DNA of 9,466 nt. Source: Treponema sp. GTDB lineage: Bacteria > Spirochaetota > Spirochaetia > Treponematales > Breznakiellaceae. The notes under the pieces were generated by a model that was given only the letters and a program-made list of their open reading frames with translations, was not told where the DNA came from and searched no databases. Every line of letters starts with the position of its first letter. The first letter of the stretch is position 1. This document shows positions 1-6,895 of this stretch, piece by piece. The stretch lies in the NCBI GenBank assembly GCA_031273835.1, contig JAISRD010000070.1, positions 1 through 9,466 of the forward strand, given 5' to 3'. Position numbers and translations under genes: made by a program.

Positions 1-723
1 AAGAGTACCCTGGCCCTGGTGGACAACGATACCCTTCTTGCCTCGTCATTCTCGCAGTATCAGACCTTTCTTAACGAAAGCACCGTTATTACCGGCACCG
101 CCGATGCGGCCATGGTGGAACGGGTGGGGCTGAGGATCAAGGCGGCGGCGGAAAAATGGGCCGCCGCCGAAGGTCAGAGCGCCTATCTGGCAAAGTACCA
201 ATGGGAATACCGGCTGGTAAAATCCGACGAAGTTAACGCATGGTGTATGCCCGGAGGCAAGATCGTGGTGTATACGGGGATACTGCCCGTTACCGGGGAT
301 GAAACGGGACTGGCGGTAGTGCTGGGCCATGAGGTGGCCCACGCCCTTTTGAATCACGGGCAGCAGCGTTCCAGTGCGGCCGTACTCCAGCAGATCGGCG
401 CCGCGGGAATTTATATTTTTACCGCCGAAAAAAGCGCCCAATCCCAGCAACTTGCCATGACCCTTTACGGCGTCGGTTCCGAGCTGTTTGGAACCCTGCC
501 CTTTTCCCGGTCCCATGAAAGCGAGGCCGACCATATAGGGCTGATACTCATGACCCTGGCGGGGTATAACCCGGATTATTCCGTATCTTTCTGGGAGCGG
601 ATGAGCGCCCTGGGGGCCGGGAAATCCCCGGAATTTTTAAGTACCCACCCTTCGGACGCGACCAGGATCAGGAACTTAAGATCCTGGATACCCGAGGCCA
701 GGGCCAGGGCGGCGGCGCTATAG
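1..723 (+). CDS. M48 family zinc metalloprotease, 5' end outside the window
   Basis: This is the C-terminal 240 residues of an M48 peptidase related to the Oma1/LoiP/YcaL group, which degrades misfolded envelope proteins. The zinc-binding HEVAH motif is encoded at 328-342. The third ligand lies in the ESEAD segment at 517-531 (HExxH...E arrangement). The segments MPGGKIVVYTGIL before the motif and STHPSDATRI near the C-terminus are typical of the family. The frame is open to base 1, and the residues before the GTG at position 19 (KSTLALV) resemble the conserved stretch after the lipoprotein signal in relatives. The true start, probably with a signal peptide, is therefore upstream and the GTG is internal. 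The stop is TAG at 721-723, and sbcD follows after 27 bp, so read-through transcription is likely. The family is secure, while the exact substrate and the lipoprotein nature are inferred. Confidence 0.9.
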   Translation, partial: KSTLALVDNDTLLASSFSQYQTFLNESTVITGTADAAMVERVGLRIKAAAEKWAAAEGQSAYLAKYQWEYRLVKSDEVNAWCMPGGKIVVYTGILPVTGDETGLAVVLGHEVAHALLNHGQQRSSAAVLQQIGAAGIYIFTAEKSAQSQQLAMTLYGVGSELFGTLPFSRSHESEADHIGLILMTLAGYNPDYSVSFWERMSALGAGKSPEFLSTHPSDATRIRNLRSWIPEARARAAAL

Positions 724-750
724 CGGCGCCGTAAATGTAAGCGCCGGAGG
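724..750 (+). promoter_or_regulatory. Hairpin abutting the sbcD ribosome binding site
   Basis: CGGCGC (724-729) can pair with GCGCCG (741-746) across an 11-nt loop. The last stem base is the first G of GGAGG (746-750), which touches the sbcD ATG with no spacer. The stem starts directly after the protease stop codon, so a ribosome terminating there would open it. Translational coupling is an inference; the inverted repeat and the Shine-Dalgarno position are seen directly. Confidence 0.4.
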
Positions 751-2121
751 ATGCTGAAATTTCTCCATACCGCGGATCTTCATCTGGGGAAAAGCTTTCA
801 TGATTATTCCCTTATTGAGGATCAACGGTATCTTTTGGGAAACTTCGTTGAAGTTCTCTCCGATCCCTCATACAACGCCCTCGTCATAGCGGGGGATGTT
901 TTTGACCGGTCCATTCCTTCACCGGAAGCGGCGGCGCTGTTCAGCTCCTTTTTGGGGGATCTGAAAAAGGCCCGACCGGATCTGACGGTCCTCATCATTC
1001 CCGGTAACCATGACTCCCCCCGACGGCTCGCTTACGGCAGGGAACTTTTCAGCGGCCTGGGGATACACATAGTATCCGACCCTGCGTCCGCCTTTGAGCC
1101 GGTCCTTATCGGGAACGGAAGAGAAAGCTGCGCCTGTTTTCTCCTCCCCTTTCTCTATCCGGGGGAATTGCGCCGCGGCGCGCCGCATTCAGGGGGATGC
1201 GCTCCGGCGGACCCGGCGGGGGGAGCGGAGCCGGTCGGCGCAGTGAATCCCGCCGCTACGGATGCGGACAACGCCGTAAAACCCGCCGAAATGACCGGGT
1301 CCGCCGAAACGGGCGTATCAGTCGAAGCGGACTTGCCCGCCCGTACCCAGGCGGCGCTGGCGGCGGAAGCCTCCGTCCGCCTTGAGGCGGCCCGGCGTAA
1401 ATCCCTCGCCGGGGGGGCCGACTATACCCTGCTGCTGGCCCATCTTTTTTGCCGAGGGGGGAGAAAAAGCGATTCGGAGCGGACCTTTTTGGGAACGGCG
1501 GAGGAGATAGACGTTTCCCTTTTCAGCGGCTTTGATTACCTTGCCCTGGGACATCTGCACCGGAAGCAGCGGCCCGCCCCTAACGCGTGGTATCCGGGGA
1601 GCCCCCTCGCCTATTCCTTTGACGAGGCCGGGGAGGAAAAGCACTTTTTATCCGTTGAATTGGAAAAGTCCTGGGGTCCCCAATCCTTCCGGGCGGCGTC
1701 GGCGGACCCCAGCGCTGACCCGGTTTTCCGTTGTACCGCCACGGCGCTTAAACCCCTGCGGCCCCTGCTTAAACTAAGGGGCCCCTTTGCCTATTTTCTT
1801 AAGGCCCAGGAACCGGAATTAAAGGAGGCCGAAAAGTGTTTCCTTGAGATCTCCCTTACCGGAACGGGGATAATCGAAAATCCCCTCCCCCTTTTACAGC
1901 GGCGTTTTCCATGGCTGCTTTCCGTTAAACAGACCGAGGCTTTTTCCGCCCTGAGCCGGGAAGACGGGCCCGATTCCGTATCTTTTGGGGGCCGGTCCTC
2001 CGTGGTGGAGGACTTTAGGGAATTTCTTATCGACATTAACGGCGCCGCCGAGGAAGAAAAGATCCTTACCTTCAAGGAAATCCTTGAGGATACGGACAAA
2101 GTGGAGACCCCCCTATCATGA
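751..2121 (+). CDS. sbcD: Exonuclease SbcCD subunit D (Mre11-like nuclease)
   Basis: SbcD is the metal-dependent nuclease of the SbcCD complex, which trims DNA ends and cleaves hairpins in the cytoplasm with the SbcC ATPase. The 456-residue product starts MLKFLHTADLHLGK and carries the calcineurin-like phosphoesterase motifs in order: D9-x-H11, GD49-x-x-D, G85-N-H-D88, H231 in LLAHLF, and G267-H-x-H270. The GSPLAYSF and EAGEEKHF segments that follow are also family-typical. The ATG at 751 fits the family N-terminus although GGAGG touches it; no better start is seen. The length is about 50 residues above the common ~400. The excess is an Ala/Pro/Gly-rich, low-complexity stretch at about residues 143-195, between the NHD and H231 motifs. 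The gene ends in an ATGA overlap with sbcC, which indicates translational coupling. Confidence 0.95.
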   Translation: MLKFLHTADLHLGKSFHDYSLIEDQRYLLGNFVEVLSDPSYNALVIAGDVFDRSIPSPEAAALFSSFLGDLKKARPDLTVLIIPGNHDSPRRLAYGRELFSGLGIHIVSDPASAFEPVLIGNGRESCACFLLPFLYPGELRRGAPHSGGCAPADPAGGAEPVGAVNPAATDADNAVKPAEMTGSAETGVSVEADLPARTQAALAAEASVRLEAARRKSLAGGADYTLLLAHLFCRGGRKSDSERTFLGTAEEIDVSLFSGFDYLALGHLHRKQRPAPNAWYPGSPLAYSFDEAGEEKHFLSVELEKSWGPQSFRAASADPSADPVFRCTATALKPLRPLLKLRGPFAYFLKAQEPELKEAEKCFLEISLTGTGIIENPLPLLQRRFPWLLSVKQTEAFSALSREDGPDSVSFGGRSSVVEDFREFLIDINGAAEEEKILTFKEILEDTDKVETPLS

Positions 2122-4913
2122 GGCCCCTGCGGCTTGTGCTGAACAATTTCGGCCCCTTCGCGGGAAGGGCGGAACTGGATTTTTCCCTTCTGGAAGATAT
2201 TTTTCTTATCACGGGAAAAACCGGATCGGGGAAAACGTCGATCTTTGATGCCCTCTGTTTTGCCCTCTACGGAAATGTTCCGGGGAGCAGGAAGCATCAT
2301 ATTTCCCGGCTCAAAAGCGACTACGCCCCGGCGGACGCTGAATGTTCCGTTTCCCTGGAATTTTCCCTGGGACAGAAACTGTGGCGGGCGGATCGGACCG
2401 TGCGTCCTGAAAAACAAAAATCGGGACAGCTAAAAATGGAAAAAGCCGCGGCCCTCTATGAAAAGAAAGCGGAGGGCTGGGTAAGGAACAGCGGCGGGAA
2501 CAAGGAAACGGACGAAAAGATACGGCGTATCATCGGCCTTGAGGACGATGAATTTTTTAAGATTGTCCTCCTCCCCCAGGGGGAATTTGCGGAATTCCTC
2601 AGGCTGAACACCAACGACCGCAAGAAGGTGCTGGGAAAACTCTTTCCCATCGGGACGGCCCTTAAGGTTATGGAGGCCGCATCGCTTCGGGCTAAGGAAG
2701 CAAAGGCCCGGCTTAGTGAGGCGGAGCATCAGCTTAAGGAAATTTACAAGCGGACGGATTTTTCGGACTACGAAGCCCTGCGCGCCCGCCTGGAAGGGAC
2801 CCTGCGGGAGGCCAAGGAGGGGGAAGAAAGGGCGGACCGGGAATACGGGGATTTTCAGAATTACCGCCGTTTGGCGGAACGGACCCTTGAAAAAAAGGCG
2901 GAATGGGAGCGGGCCCGGGAAGATGCGGGACGGAGAAGCGCCGAACGGAAAGGGGCGGAGGAAGCATACGGGGATTTTGAAAAGAGGGGTCCCGCGCTTG
3001 AAGAGCTGGAAAAGGAACTGGCCTCCCTTAAGGAAAGGCGGCCCTTTTTAAGGGAACTTTCCCTAAGGGCCCTGGCGCTGAGGAAGGACAGGAAAGAGGC
3101 GCAGGTTCTGACGGAGCGGGAAAAAGAAGGGGAGGCGGAACGGCGGGAACTTGTCGAAAAGCTCGCCCTTCTGGATCAGGCAAAAGAAGCCCTGGAAGCG
3201 CACTCACAGGGGGCGGCGGAAAAGGAAAAGCGCTATGAGGAAGAGCGGGAAAGAAAGGACGCCCTGGTTGAACTAAAAAAAGCGGCGGCGGAAAAGGAAG
3301 GACTTGCCGCGGCCCTGGCGGAGAAGGGCCGGGAAGGGGCGGAAACGGAACGGGAACTGGCGGAACTGGACCGCCGTATCCCCGTATTGAGGGAAGAACT
3401 TGGCCGGCTCCGGGCGGAAAAGGAAGCGTCCGATTACGGCCAAGCGGCGGCCCGGCTTGCGCTGAACCTCAAGGCGGGAACCCCCTGTCCGGTCTGCGGC
3501 GCCCTGGACCATCCCTCCCCCGCCGCCGCCGCCGGGGACAGTTTCAGCCTTGATGAACGCCTTGAGTCCCTGGGCGCTTCCCTTGAGGACGCAGGGAAAA
3601 AACAAAGTAAGCTGCAGGGCCTTAACGGGGCCCTCAAACGGGAACAAGCCCTGCTTCTGGAGCGCGGCTCCGCCCTGGAGGGGGTCCTGCGGGAACTTCT
3701 AAGCGCCGGGATAAAGGCCGGGGAAGGCGGCGAAATTCCCGGGTCCCGGGAAGCGGCGGCCCTGCTGGAAGAAAAGATCGCGGTACTGAACGAGCTCGCC
3801 CGGATCAGCAGGGATGCAAAGCAGGCCCTGACCAAACTGCCGGCTCTGTACCGGAACAGGGAAGCGCTGCAGGCGGAACTTTCCCGGGGGGATAACGAAA
3901 GAACCGCCCTTGCGGAAAAGAGGAGGGCCCTTGAGGAAAAGCTTGTCCGGGAAGAAGGGGAACAGAACAGAACCCTTGCCCAATGGGGGCTTTCCGATCC
4001 GGAAACGGCCCTGGCCTTGACGGAAGAAAAAATCAGCGCCGGGGAAAAAACCATAGAGGCCCACCGGCGGGGCAGGGAGGAGGCGGTAAAAAAGCTCGCC
4101 GCCGCCTGTTCCGCCGAAGAGGGGGCCCTTAAGCAGGGGGAAGACCGCAAAGGACAGTACGACGCCGCCCTCAAGGAAATCGAGGCGGAGCTGCCCGCGG
4201 CGTACCGGGATCTGTTGTCCTCAGGCGGAATTCAGGCCAGGCTTGCGGAACTTGAGAAACAGCGCGGCGACGCGGCAGCGGCCCGGGAGAGGGCCGCGGC
4301 GGATTTGAAGGCCCTGGAACGGGAAAAGGAGAACCTAGACCGGGCGGAGCGGCGCAGGGAGGAACTGTCCCAAACCATGGCCCGTTATGCCGCCCTGAAC
4401 CGGGATCTCTGGGGGAACAATCCCAGAAAGAAAACCTTTGACGCGTGGATGCTGGGACTCTACCTTGCCGAGGTGGCCGCCTATGCGACCAAACGGCTGG
4501 AACGGATGAGCGAGGGCCGCTATTCCCTGCTTATCAATACCGCCGGGGAAGGGGGGAGAAATAAACAGGGTTTGGACCTTTCGGTTTTCGACGCGTATAC
4601 GGGCAAAAAGCGGCCCTGCGCGACCCTGTCGGGGGGTGAAAGCTTCATGGCTTCCATCAGTCTTGCCCTGGGACTGGCCGATTCCATACAGGCCAGGGCC
4701 GGGGGAGTACGGCTTGACGCGATTTTTATTGACGAGGGCTTCGGGAGCCTGGACGAACAGACCCTGGACAAGGCCCTGACCATACTGGACGAACTGCGGG
4801 ATCACCGTATGGTGGGGCTTATCTCCCATGTGGGCGAAATGCGAAACCGCATACCCAGCAAGGCCGAAGTGATAAAATCCGCGTCGGGTTCAAAGATCCT
4901 TCAAAACCCATAA
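2118..4913 (+). CDS. sbcC: Exonuclease SbcCD subunit C (Rad50-like SMC ATPase)
   Basis: SbcC is the ABC/SMC-type ATPase that tethers DNA and gates the SbcD nuclease. The 931-residue protein has an N-terminal ATPase half with Walker A GKTGSGKT (residues 33-40). A very long Glu/Lys/Arg/Ala-rich coiled coil follows, interrupted by a zinc hook CPVC (C457 and C460). The C-terminal ATPase half has the signature LSGGES (837-842), a Walker B ending in D872-E873 and a downstream GSLDEQ D-loop. The hook sits near the midpoint, as expected for a folded-back coiled coil. The length is somewhat below E. coli SbcC (about 1048), consistent with a shorter coil. The start ATG overlaps the sbcD stop (ATGA, 2118-2121) and the N-terminus MRPLRLVLNNFGPFAG matches the family. 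No terminator hairpin with a T-run is visible after the TAA. Confidence 0.96.
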   Translation: MRPLRLVLNNFGPFAGRAELDFSLLEDIFLITGKTGSGKTSIFDALCFALYGNVPGSRKHHISRLKSDYAPADAECSVSLEFSLGQKLWRADRTVRPEKQKSGQLKMEKAAALYEKKAEGWVRNSGGNKETDEKIRRIIGLEDDEFFKIVLLPQGEFAEFLRLNTNDRKKVLGKLFPIGTALKVMEAASLRAKEAKARLSEAEHQLKEIYKRTDFSDYEALRARLEGTLREAKEGEERADREYGDFQNYRRLAERTLEKKAEWERAREDAGRRSAERKGAEEAYGDFEKRGPALEELEKELASLKERRPFLRELSLRALALRKDRKEAQVLTEREKEGEAERRELVEKLALLDQAKEALEAHSQGAAEKEKRYEEERERKDALVELKKAAAEKEGLAAALAEKGREGAETERELAELDRRIPVLREELGRLRAEKEASDYGQAAARLALNLKAGTPCPVCGALDHPSPAAAAGDSFSLDERLESLGASLEDAGKKQSKLQGLNGALKREQALLLERGSALEGVLRELLSAGIKAGEGGEIPGSREAAALLEEKIAVLNELARISRDAKQALTKLPALYRNREALQAELSRGDNERTALAEKRRALEEKLVREEGEQNRTLAQWGLSDPETALALTEEKISAGEKTIEAHRRGREEAVKKLAAACSAEEGALKQGEDRKGQYDAALKEIEAELPAAYRDLLSSGGIQARLAELEKQRGDAAAARERAAADLKALEREKENLDRAERRREELSQTMARYAALNRDLWGNNPRKKTFDAWMLGLYLAEVAAYATKRLERMSEGRYSLLINTAGEGGRNKQGLDLSVFDAYTGKKRPCATLSGGESFMASISLALGLADSIQARAGGVRLDAIFIDEGFGSLDEQTLDKALTILDELRDHRMVGLISHVGEMRNRIPSKAEVIKSASGSKILQNP

Positions 4914-4958
4914 TCCCCGTGATTCGGCGCTTCGAGGCGGTCCGGGTACTCCGCGCCC

Positions 4959-4988
4959 TTGGCGTTTCCTACAAAAATGTAGTATTCT
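4959..4988 (+). promoter_or_regulatory. Possible housekeeping-type promoter of the NifA-like gene
   Basis: In the 82-bp gap between sbcC and the activator gene, TTGGCG (4959-4964) and TATTCT (4983-4988) could serve as -35 and -10 elements with an 18-bp spacer. This would put the start site close to the ATG at 4996. Both elements match the consensus only partly. No -24/-12 element is present in this gap. The palindrome at 4969-4982 would fill the spacer between the two boxes. Confidence 0.3.
4969..4982 (+). promoter_or_regulatory. Candidate nitrogen-regulon operator, copy 1 (perfect palindrome)
   Basis: CTACA-AAAA-TGTAG is a perfect 5-bp-arm palindrome with a 4-bp spacer, ending 13 bp before the start codon of the NifA-like gene. 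Its reverse complement is identical to the copy before glnN at 8760-8773. The position so close to the start suggests repression of the activator's own gene, which is an inference. Confidence 0.6.
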
Positions 4989-4995
4989 TTTTCCA

Positions 4996-6621
4996 ATGAG
5001 TTTTGAAAACGCCTTTGAACAGGAAGGGCCGGATCGGGAGCGGGCTGAACTGGAACTGCTCTTTGATATAGTCAGAACCTTTGACAAGCATGTTGAACTA
5101 AAAGCCGCCCTGGGGCCCCTGCTTTTACTGCTGGAACTCAGGGCCGACCTTACCTGGGGCATGGTAACCCTCCTCGATCGTTCTACGGGGCTTCTTAAAA
5201 TTGAAGAGGCCTACGGCCTAACCCCGGAGGAAAAGGCCCGGGGACAGTACCGTCTGGGGGAAGGGCTGGTAGGCCGTGTCTTTGAGTCCGGCATTTCCGT
5301 TACCGTGCCGGATCTTTCCAAGGAAACCCACTTCCTTAACAGGGCGAAAACCCGGACCAGGGAGGATATGGAGGGGCTTACCTATTACTGCGTACCCATA
5401 CGTTCAGGGGGAGCCGTCATCGGGACCCTCAGCGCGGAAAGGCGTATACGGGGGGAAAATACGGAATTACAGATGAGCCGGGACCGGGCTTTTCTTGAAA
5501 AGGTCTCGGAGATCATCGCCGATTCGGCCAAACTCCGGGAACGGATAATGGAAGAGCAATTCCGTTTTCACCGCGAAGGCTATCTGGCGGGGATGCCCAA
5601 TCTGGGAAAGGGCAGGGAACAGCCCAAGGATCAGGGGGGTCGTATAGCCGGGGGCAGTTCCATAATCGGTACCTCCCGGCTCATGCGGGGGGTTTACGAA
5701 ATGATCATGCAGGTTGCCCCCAGCGATGCCACGGTGCTTATCACCGGGGAAAGCGGTACCGGAAAGGAACTGGTGGCGGCGGAACTTCACCGGCTTTCCC
5801 GGCGTTCTTCATCGGTACTGATAAAAGTAAACTGCGCCGCCCTGCCGGAGTCGATCATCGAGAGCGAGCTCTTCGGCCATGAAAAGGGGGCCTTTACCGG
5901 CGCCCTGGCCCAGCGCAAGGGTCGTTTTGAATTGGCCCAGGGGGGAACCCTCTTTCTTGACGAGATCGGCGAACTTTCGCCCCAGATACAGGTAAAACTC
6001 CTCCGGGTACTCCAGGAACGGGAACTGGAGCGGGTCGGGGGAAGCGGGGTTATCAAGGTTGACGTAAGGCTCATCGCCGCCACCAATAGAAACCTGGAAT
6101 CCGAGGTCCGTTCCGGGCGTTTCAGGGAGGATCTGTACTACCGCCTCAATGTATTCCCCCTTCATATCCCCCCCCTAAGGGAGCGGAAGAGCGATATTAT
6201 GCTGCTGGCGGATCATTTTGCCGAAAAATACGCTGAAAAGAACAACAAACTTATCAAGCGTATCTCCTCTCCCGCCATAGAACTTCTTACCAGCTATTCC
6301 TGGCCCGGCAATGTACGGGAACTGGAAAACTGCATTGAACGGGCGGTGATACTTTCTACCGACAGGGTAATCCACTCGTATAATCTCCCCCCAAGCCTGC
6401 AATCCCCTGCTTCTACCCATACCGGGCCGACCACAACCCTGGAGGCGGCCCTTTCCCGGCTGGAAAAGGAACTGATCGTGGAAGCCCTGGCGATAAACTG
6501 CGGAAACATGGCCGCCGCAGCCCGCCAGCTTGGAATCACCGACAGGCAGATAGGCCTGCGGGTCCATCATTATGGGATCAACTGGAAATCATTCCGGATC
6601 GGAAAAGCCACGTATTGGTAG
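4996..6621 (+). CDS. nifA: NifA-type sigma-54-dependent transcriptional activator
   Basis: This 541-residue enhancer-binding protein has an N-terminal GAF domain (about residues 20-185), where the segments YRLGEGLVGRVFESG and VPDLSKETHFLNR closely resemble NifA. The central AAA+ domain (about 225-455) has Walker A GESGTGKE (251-258), the sigma-54-contacting loop GAFTGA (298-303) and Walker B ending in D322-E323. A C-terminal Fis-type helix-turn-helix spans about 505-532 and reads ARQLGITDRQIGLRVHHYGI, again NifA-like. The linker after ELENC lacks the CxxxxC pair of oxygen-sensitive proteobacterial NifA proteins. There is no Shine-Dalgarno sequence before the ATG, but the N-terminus fits the family and no better start is seen, so a leaderless or SD-less start is possible. 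The neighbours are ammonium transport and assimilation genes rather than nif structural genes, so it may act as a general nitrogen regulator. The class is certain; the name nifA is by similarity. Confidence 0.85.
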   Translation: MSFENAFEQEGPDRERAELELLFDIVRTFDKHVELKAALGPLLLLLELRADLTWGMVTLLDRSTGLLKIEEAYGLTPEEKARGQYRLGEGLVGRVFESGISVTVPDLSKETHFLNRAKTRTREDMEGLTYYCVPIRSGGAVIGTLSAERRIRGENTELQMSRDRAFLEKVSEIIADSAKLRERIMEEQFRFHREGYLAGMPNLGKGREQPKDQGGRIAGGSSIIGTSRLMRGVYEMIMQVAPSDATVLITGESGTGKELVAAELHRLSRRSSSVLIKVNCAALPESIIESELFGHEKGAFTGALAQRKGRFELAQGGTLFLDEIGELSPQIQVKLLRVLQERELERVGGSGVIKVDVRLIAATNRNLESEVRSGRFREDLYYRLNVFPLHIPPLRERKSDIMLLADHFAEKYAEKNNKLIKRISSPAIELLTSYSWPGNVRELENCIERAVILSTDRVIHSYNLPPSLQSPASTHTGPTTTLEAALSRLEKELIVEALAINCGNMAAAARQLGITDRQIGLRVHHYGINWKSFRIGKATYW

Positions 6622-6626
6622 GATTT

Positions 6627-6662
6627 TAACTAAAAAGTTACATTTCTGTAGCTTCTAAGCTA
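6627..6662 (+). promoter_or_regulatory. Three interlocked 14-bp dyads, 11 bp apart
   Basis: Just after the activator stop lie three successive 14-bp dyads. They are TAACT-AAAA-AGTTA (6627-6640, perfect), TTACA-TTTC-TGTAG (6638-6651, one mismatch) and TAGCTT-CT-AAGCTA (6649-6662, perfect). Neighbours share 3 bp and their centres are exactly 11 bp apart, about one helical turn. The middle one is the candidate operator. The cluster lies about 225 bp before the predicted amtB start site, a usual distance for a sigma-54 enhancer. No T-run follows, so it does not look like an intrinsic terminator. Confidence 0.5.
6638..6651 (+). promoter_or_regulatory. Candidate nitrogen-regulon operator, copy 2 (upstream of amtB)
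   Basis: TTACA-TTTC-TGTAG matches the CTACA-N4-TGTAG palindrome at 9 of 10 arm positions. The dyad extends outward to AAG...CTT (6635-6654), giving 7 of 8 paired positions per arm. Its centre is about 200 bp upstream of the GG of the amtB -24 element, suitable for activation by DNA looping. Confidence 0.55.
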
Positions 6663-6817
6663 AAAGTATTAACCGCGGACCTCTTTTCTTTCCCCGCTTT
6701 GGCTTATTTGCCCTTGTGGTTAGAAATATTTTCGTGTTTTTGTGCCCTTTATAATTTTTCATCTTCCTTCTTTGCCAGTGTGGCCATCTAAATCTTCATA
6801 TCCCCTCACATCCTTTG

Positions 6818-6837
6818 CGGTTTTTTTCGGTTTTTTT
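6818..6837 (+). repeat. Tandem CGGTTTTTTT repeat, phased T-tracts before the amtB promoter
   Basis: The decamer CGGTTTTTTT occurs twice in direct succession (6818-6827 and 6828-6837), so two 7-bp T-tracts recur with exactly helical phase. Phased A/T tracts are known to bend DNA. The tracts lie 8 to 27 bp upstream of the GG of the -24 element. Looser T-tracts at 6729-6732, 6737-6741, 6748-6750 and 6755-6759 recur at 8-10 bp further upstream. A role in enhancer-promoter looping is inferred. No GC-rich stem precedes the T-runs, so this is not a terminator. Confidence 0.5.
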
Positions 6838-6842
6838 AAATC

Positions 6843-6860
6843 TTGGCACGCTTTCTGCTT
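6843..6860 (+). promoter_or_regulatory. Sigma-54 (-24/-12) promoter of amtB-glnK
   Basis: TTGGCACGCTTTCTGCTT matches the sigma-54 consensus TTGGCACG-N4-TTGCT closely. GG at 6845-6846 and GC at 6857-6858 are separated by exactly 10 bp. Transcription would start near 6870, about 26 bp before the amtB ATG at 6896. This fixes the amtB start, because the in-frame ATG at 6815 lies upstream of the promoter. Confidence 0.88.
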
Positions 6861-6895
6861 ATATCTTTGGTAATGCGACTTTAGGAGGACATAAA

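Noticed and set aside
19..21. GTG as the start of the M48 protease
   Set aside because: The frame is open to base 1, the preceding residues fit the family, and there is no Shine-Dalgarno; the window simply cuts the gene.
3434..4174. Long minus-strand ORF (246 codons) inside sbcC
   Set aside because: Ser/Arg/Ala-rich antisense shadow of a GC-rich coiled-coil gene, with no family resemblance; other overlapping antisense ORFs were rejected for the same reason.
4926..4958. GGCGC...GCGCC as a terminator after sbcC
   Set aside because: A 5-bp stem with a 23-nt loop and no T-run is not convincing.
6818..6840. T-runs as a terminator for the activator gene
   Set aside because: No stable GC-rich inverted repeat precedes them; the tandem phased arrangement fits DNA bending better.
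6815..6895. Upstream in-frame ATG that would lengthen AmtB by 27 residues
   Set aside because: It precedes and spans the sigma-54 promoter (6843-6860), has no Shine-Dalgarno, and the ATG at 6896 has AGGAGG and begins a typical signal peptide.
6622..6895. Canonical NifA enhancer TGT-N10-ACA before amtB, also sought in 8642-8984
   Set aside because: Every TGT I checked lacked ACA at the required distance.
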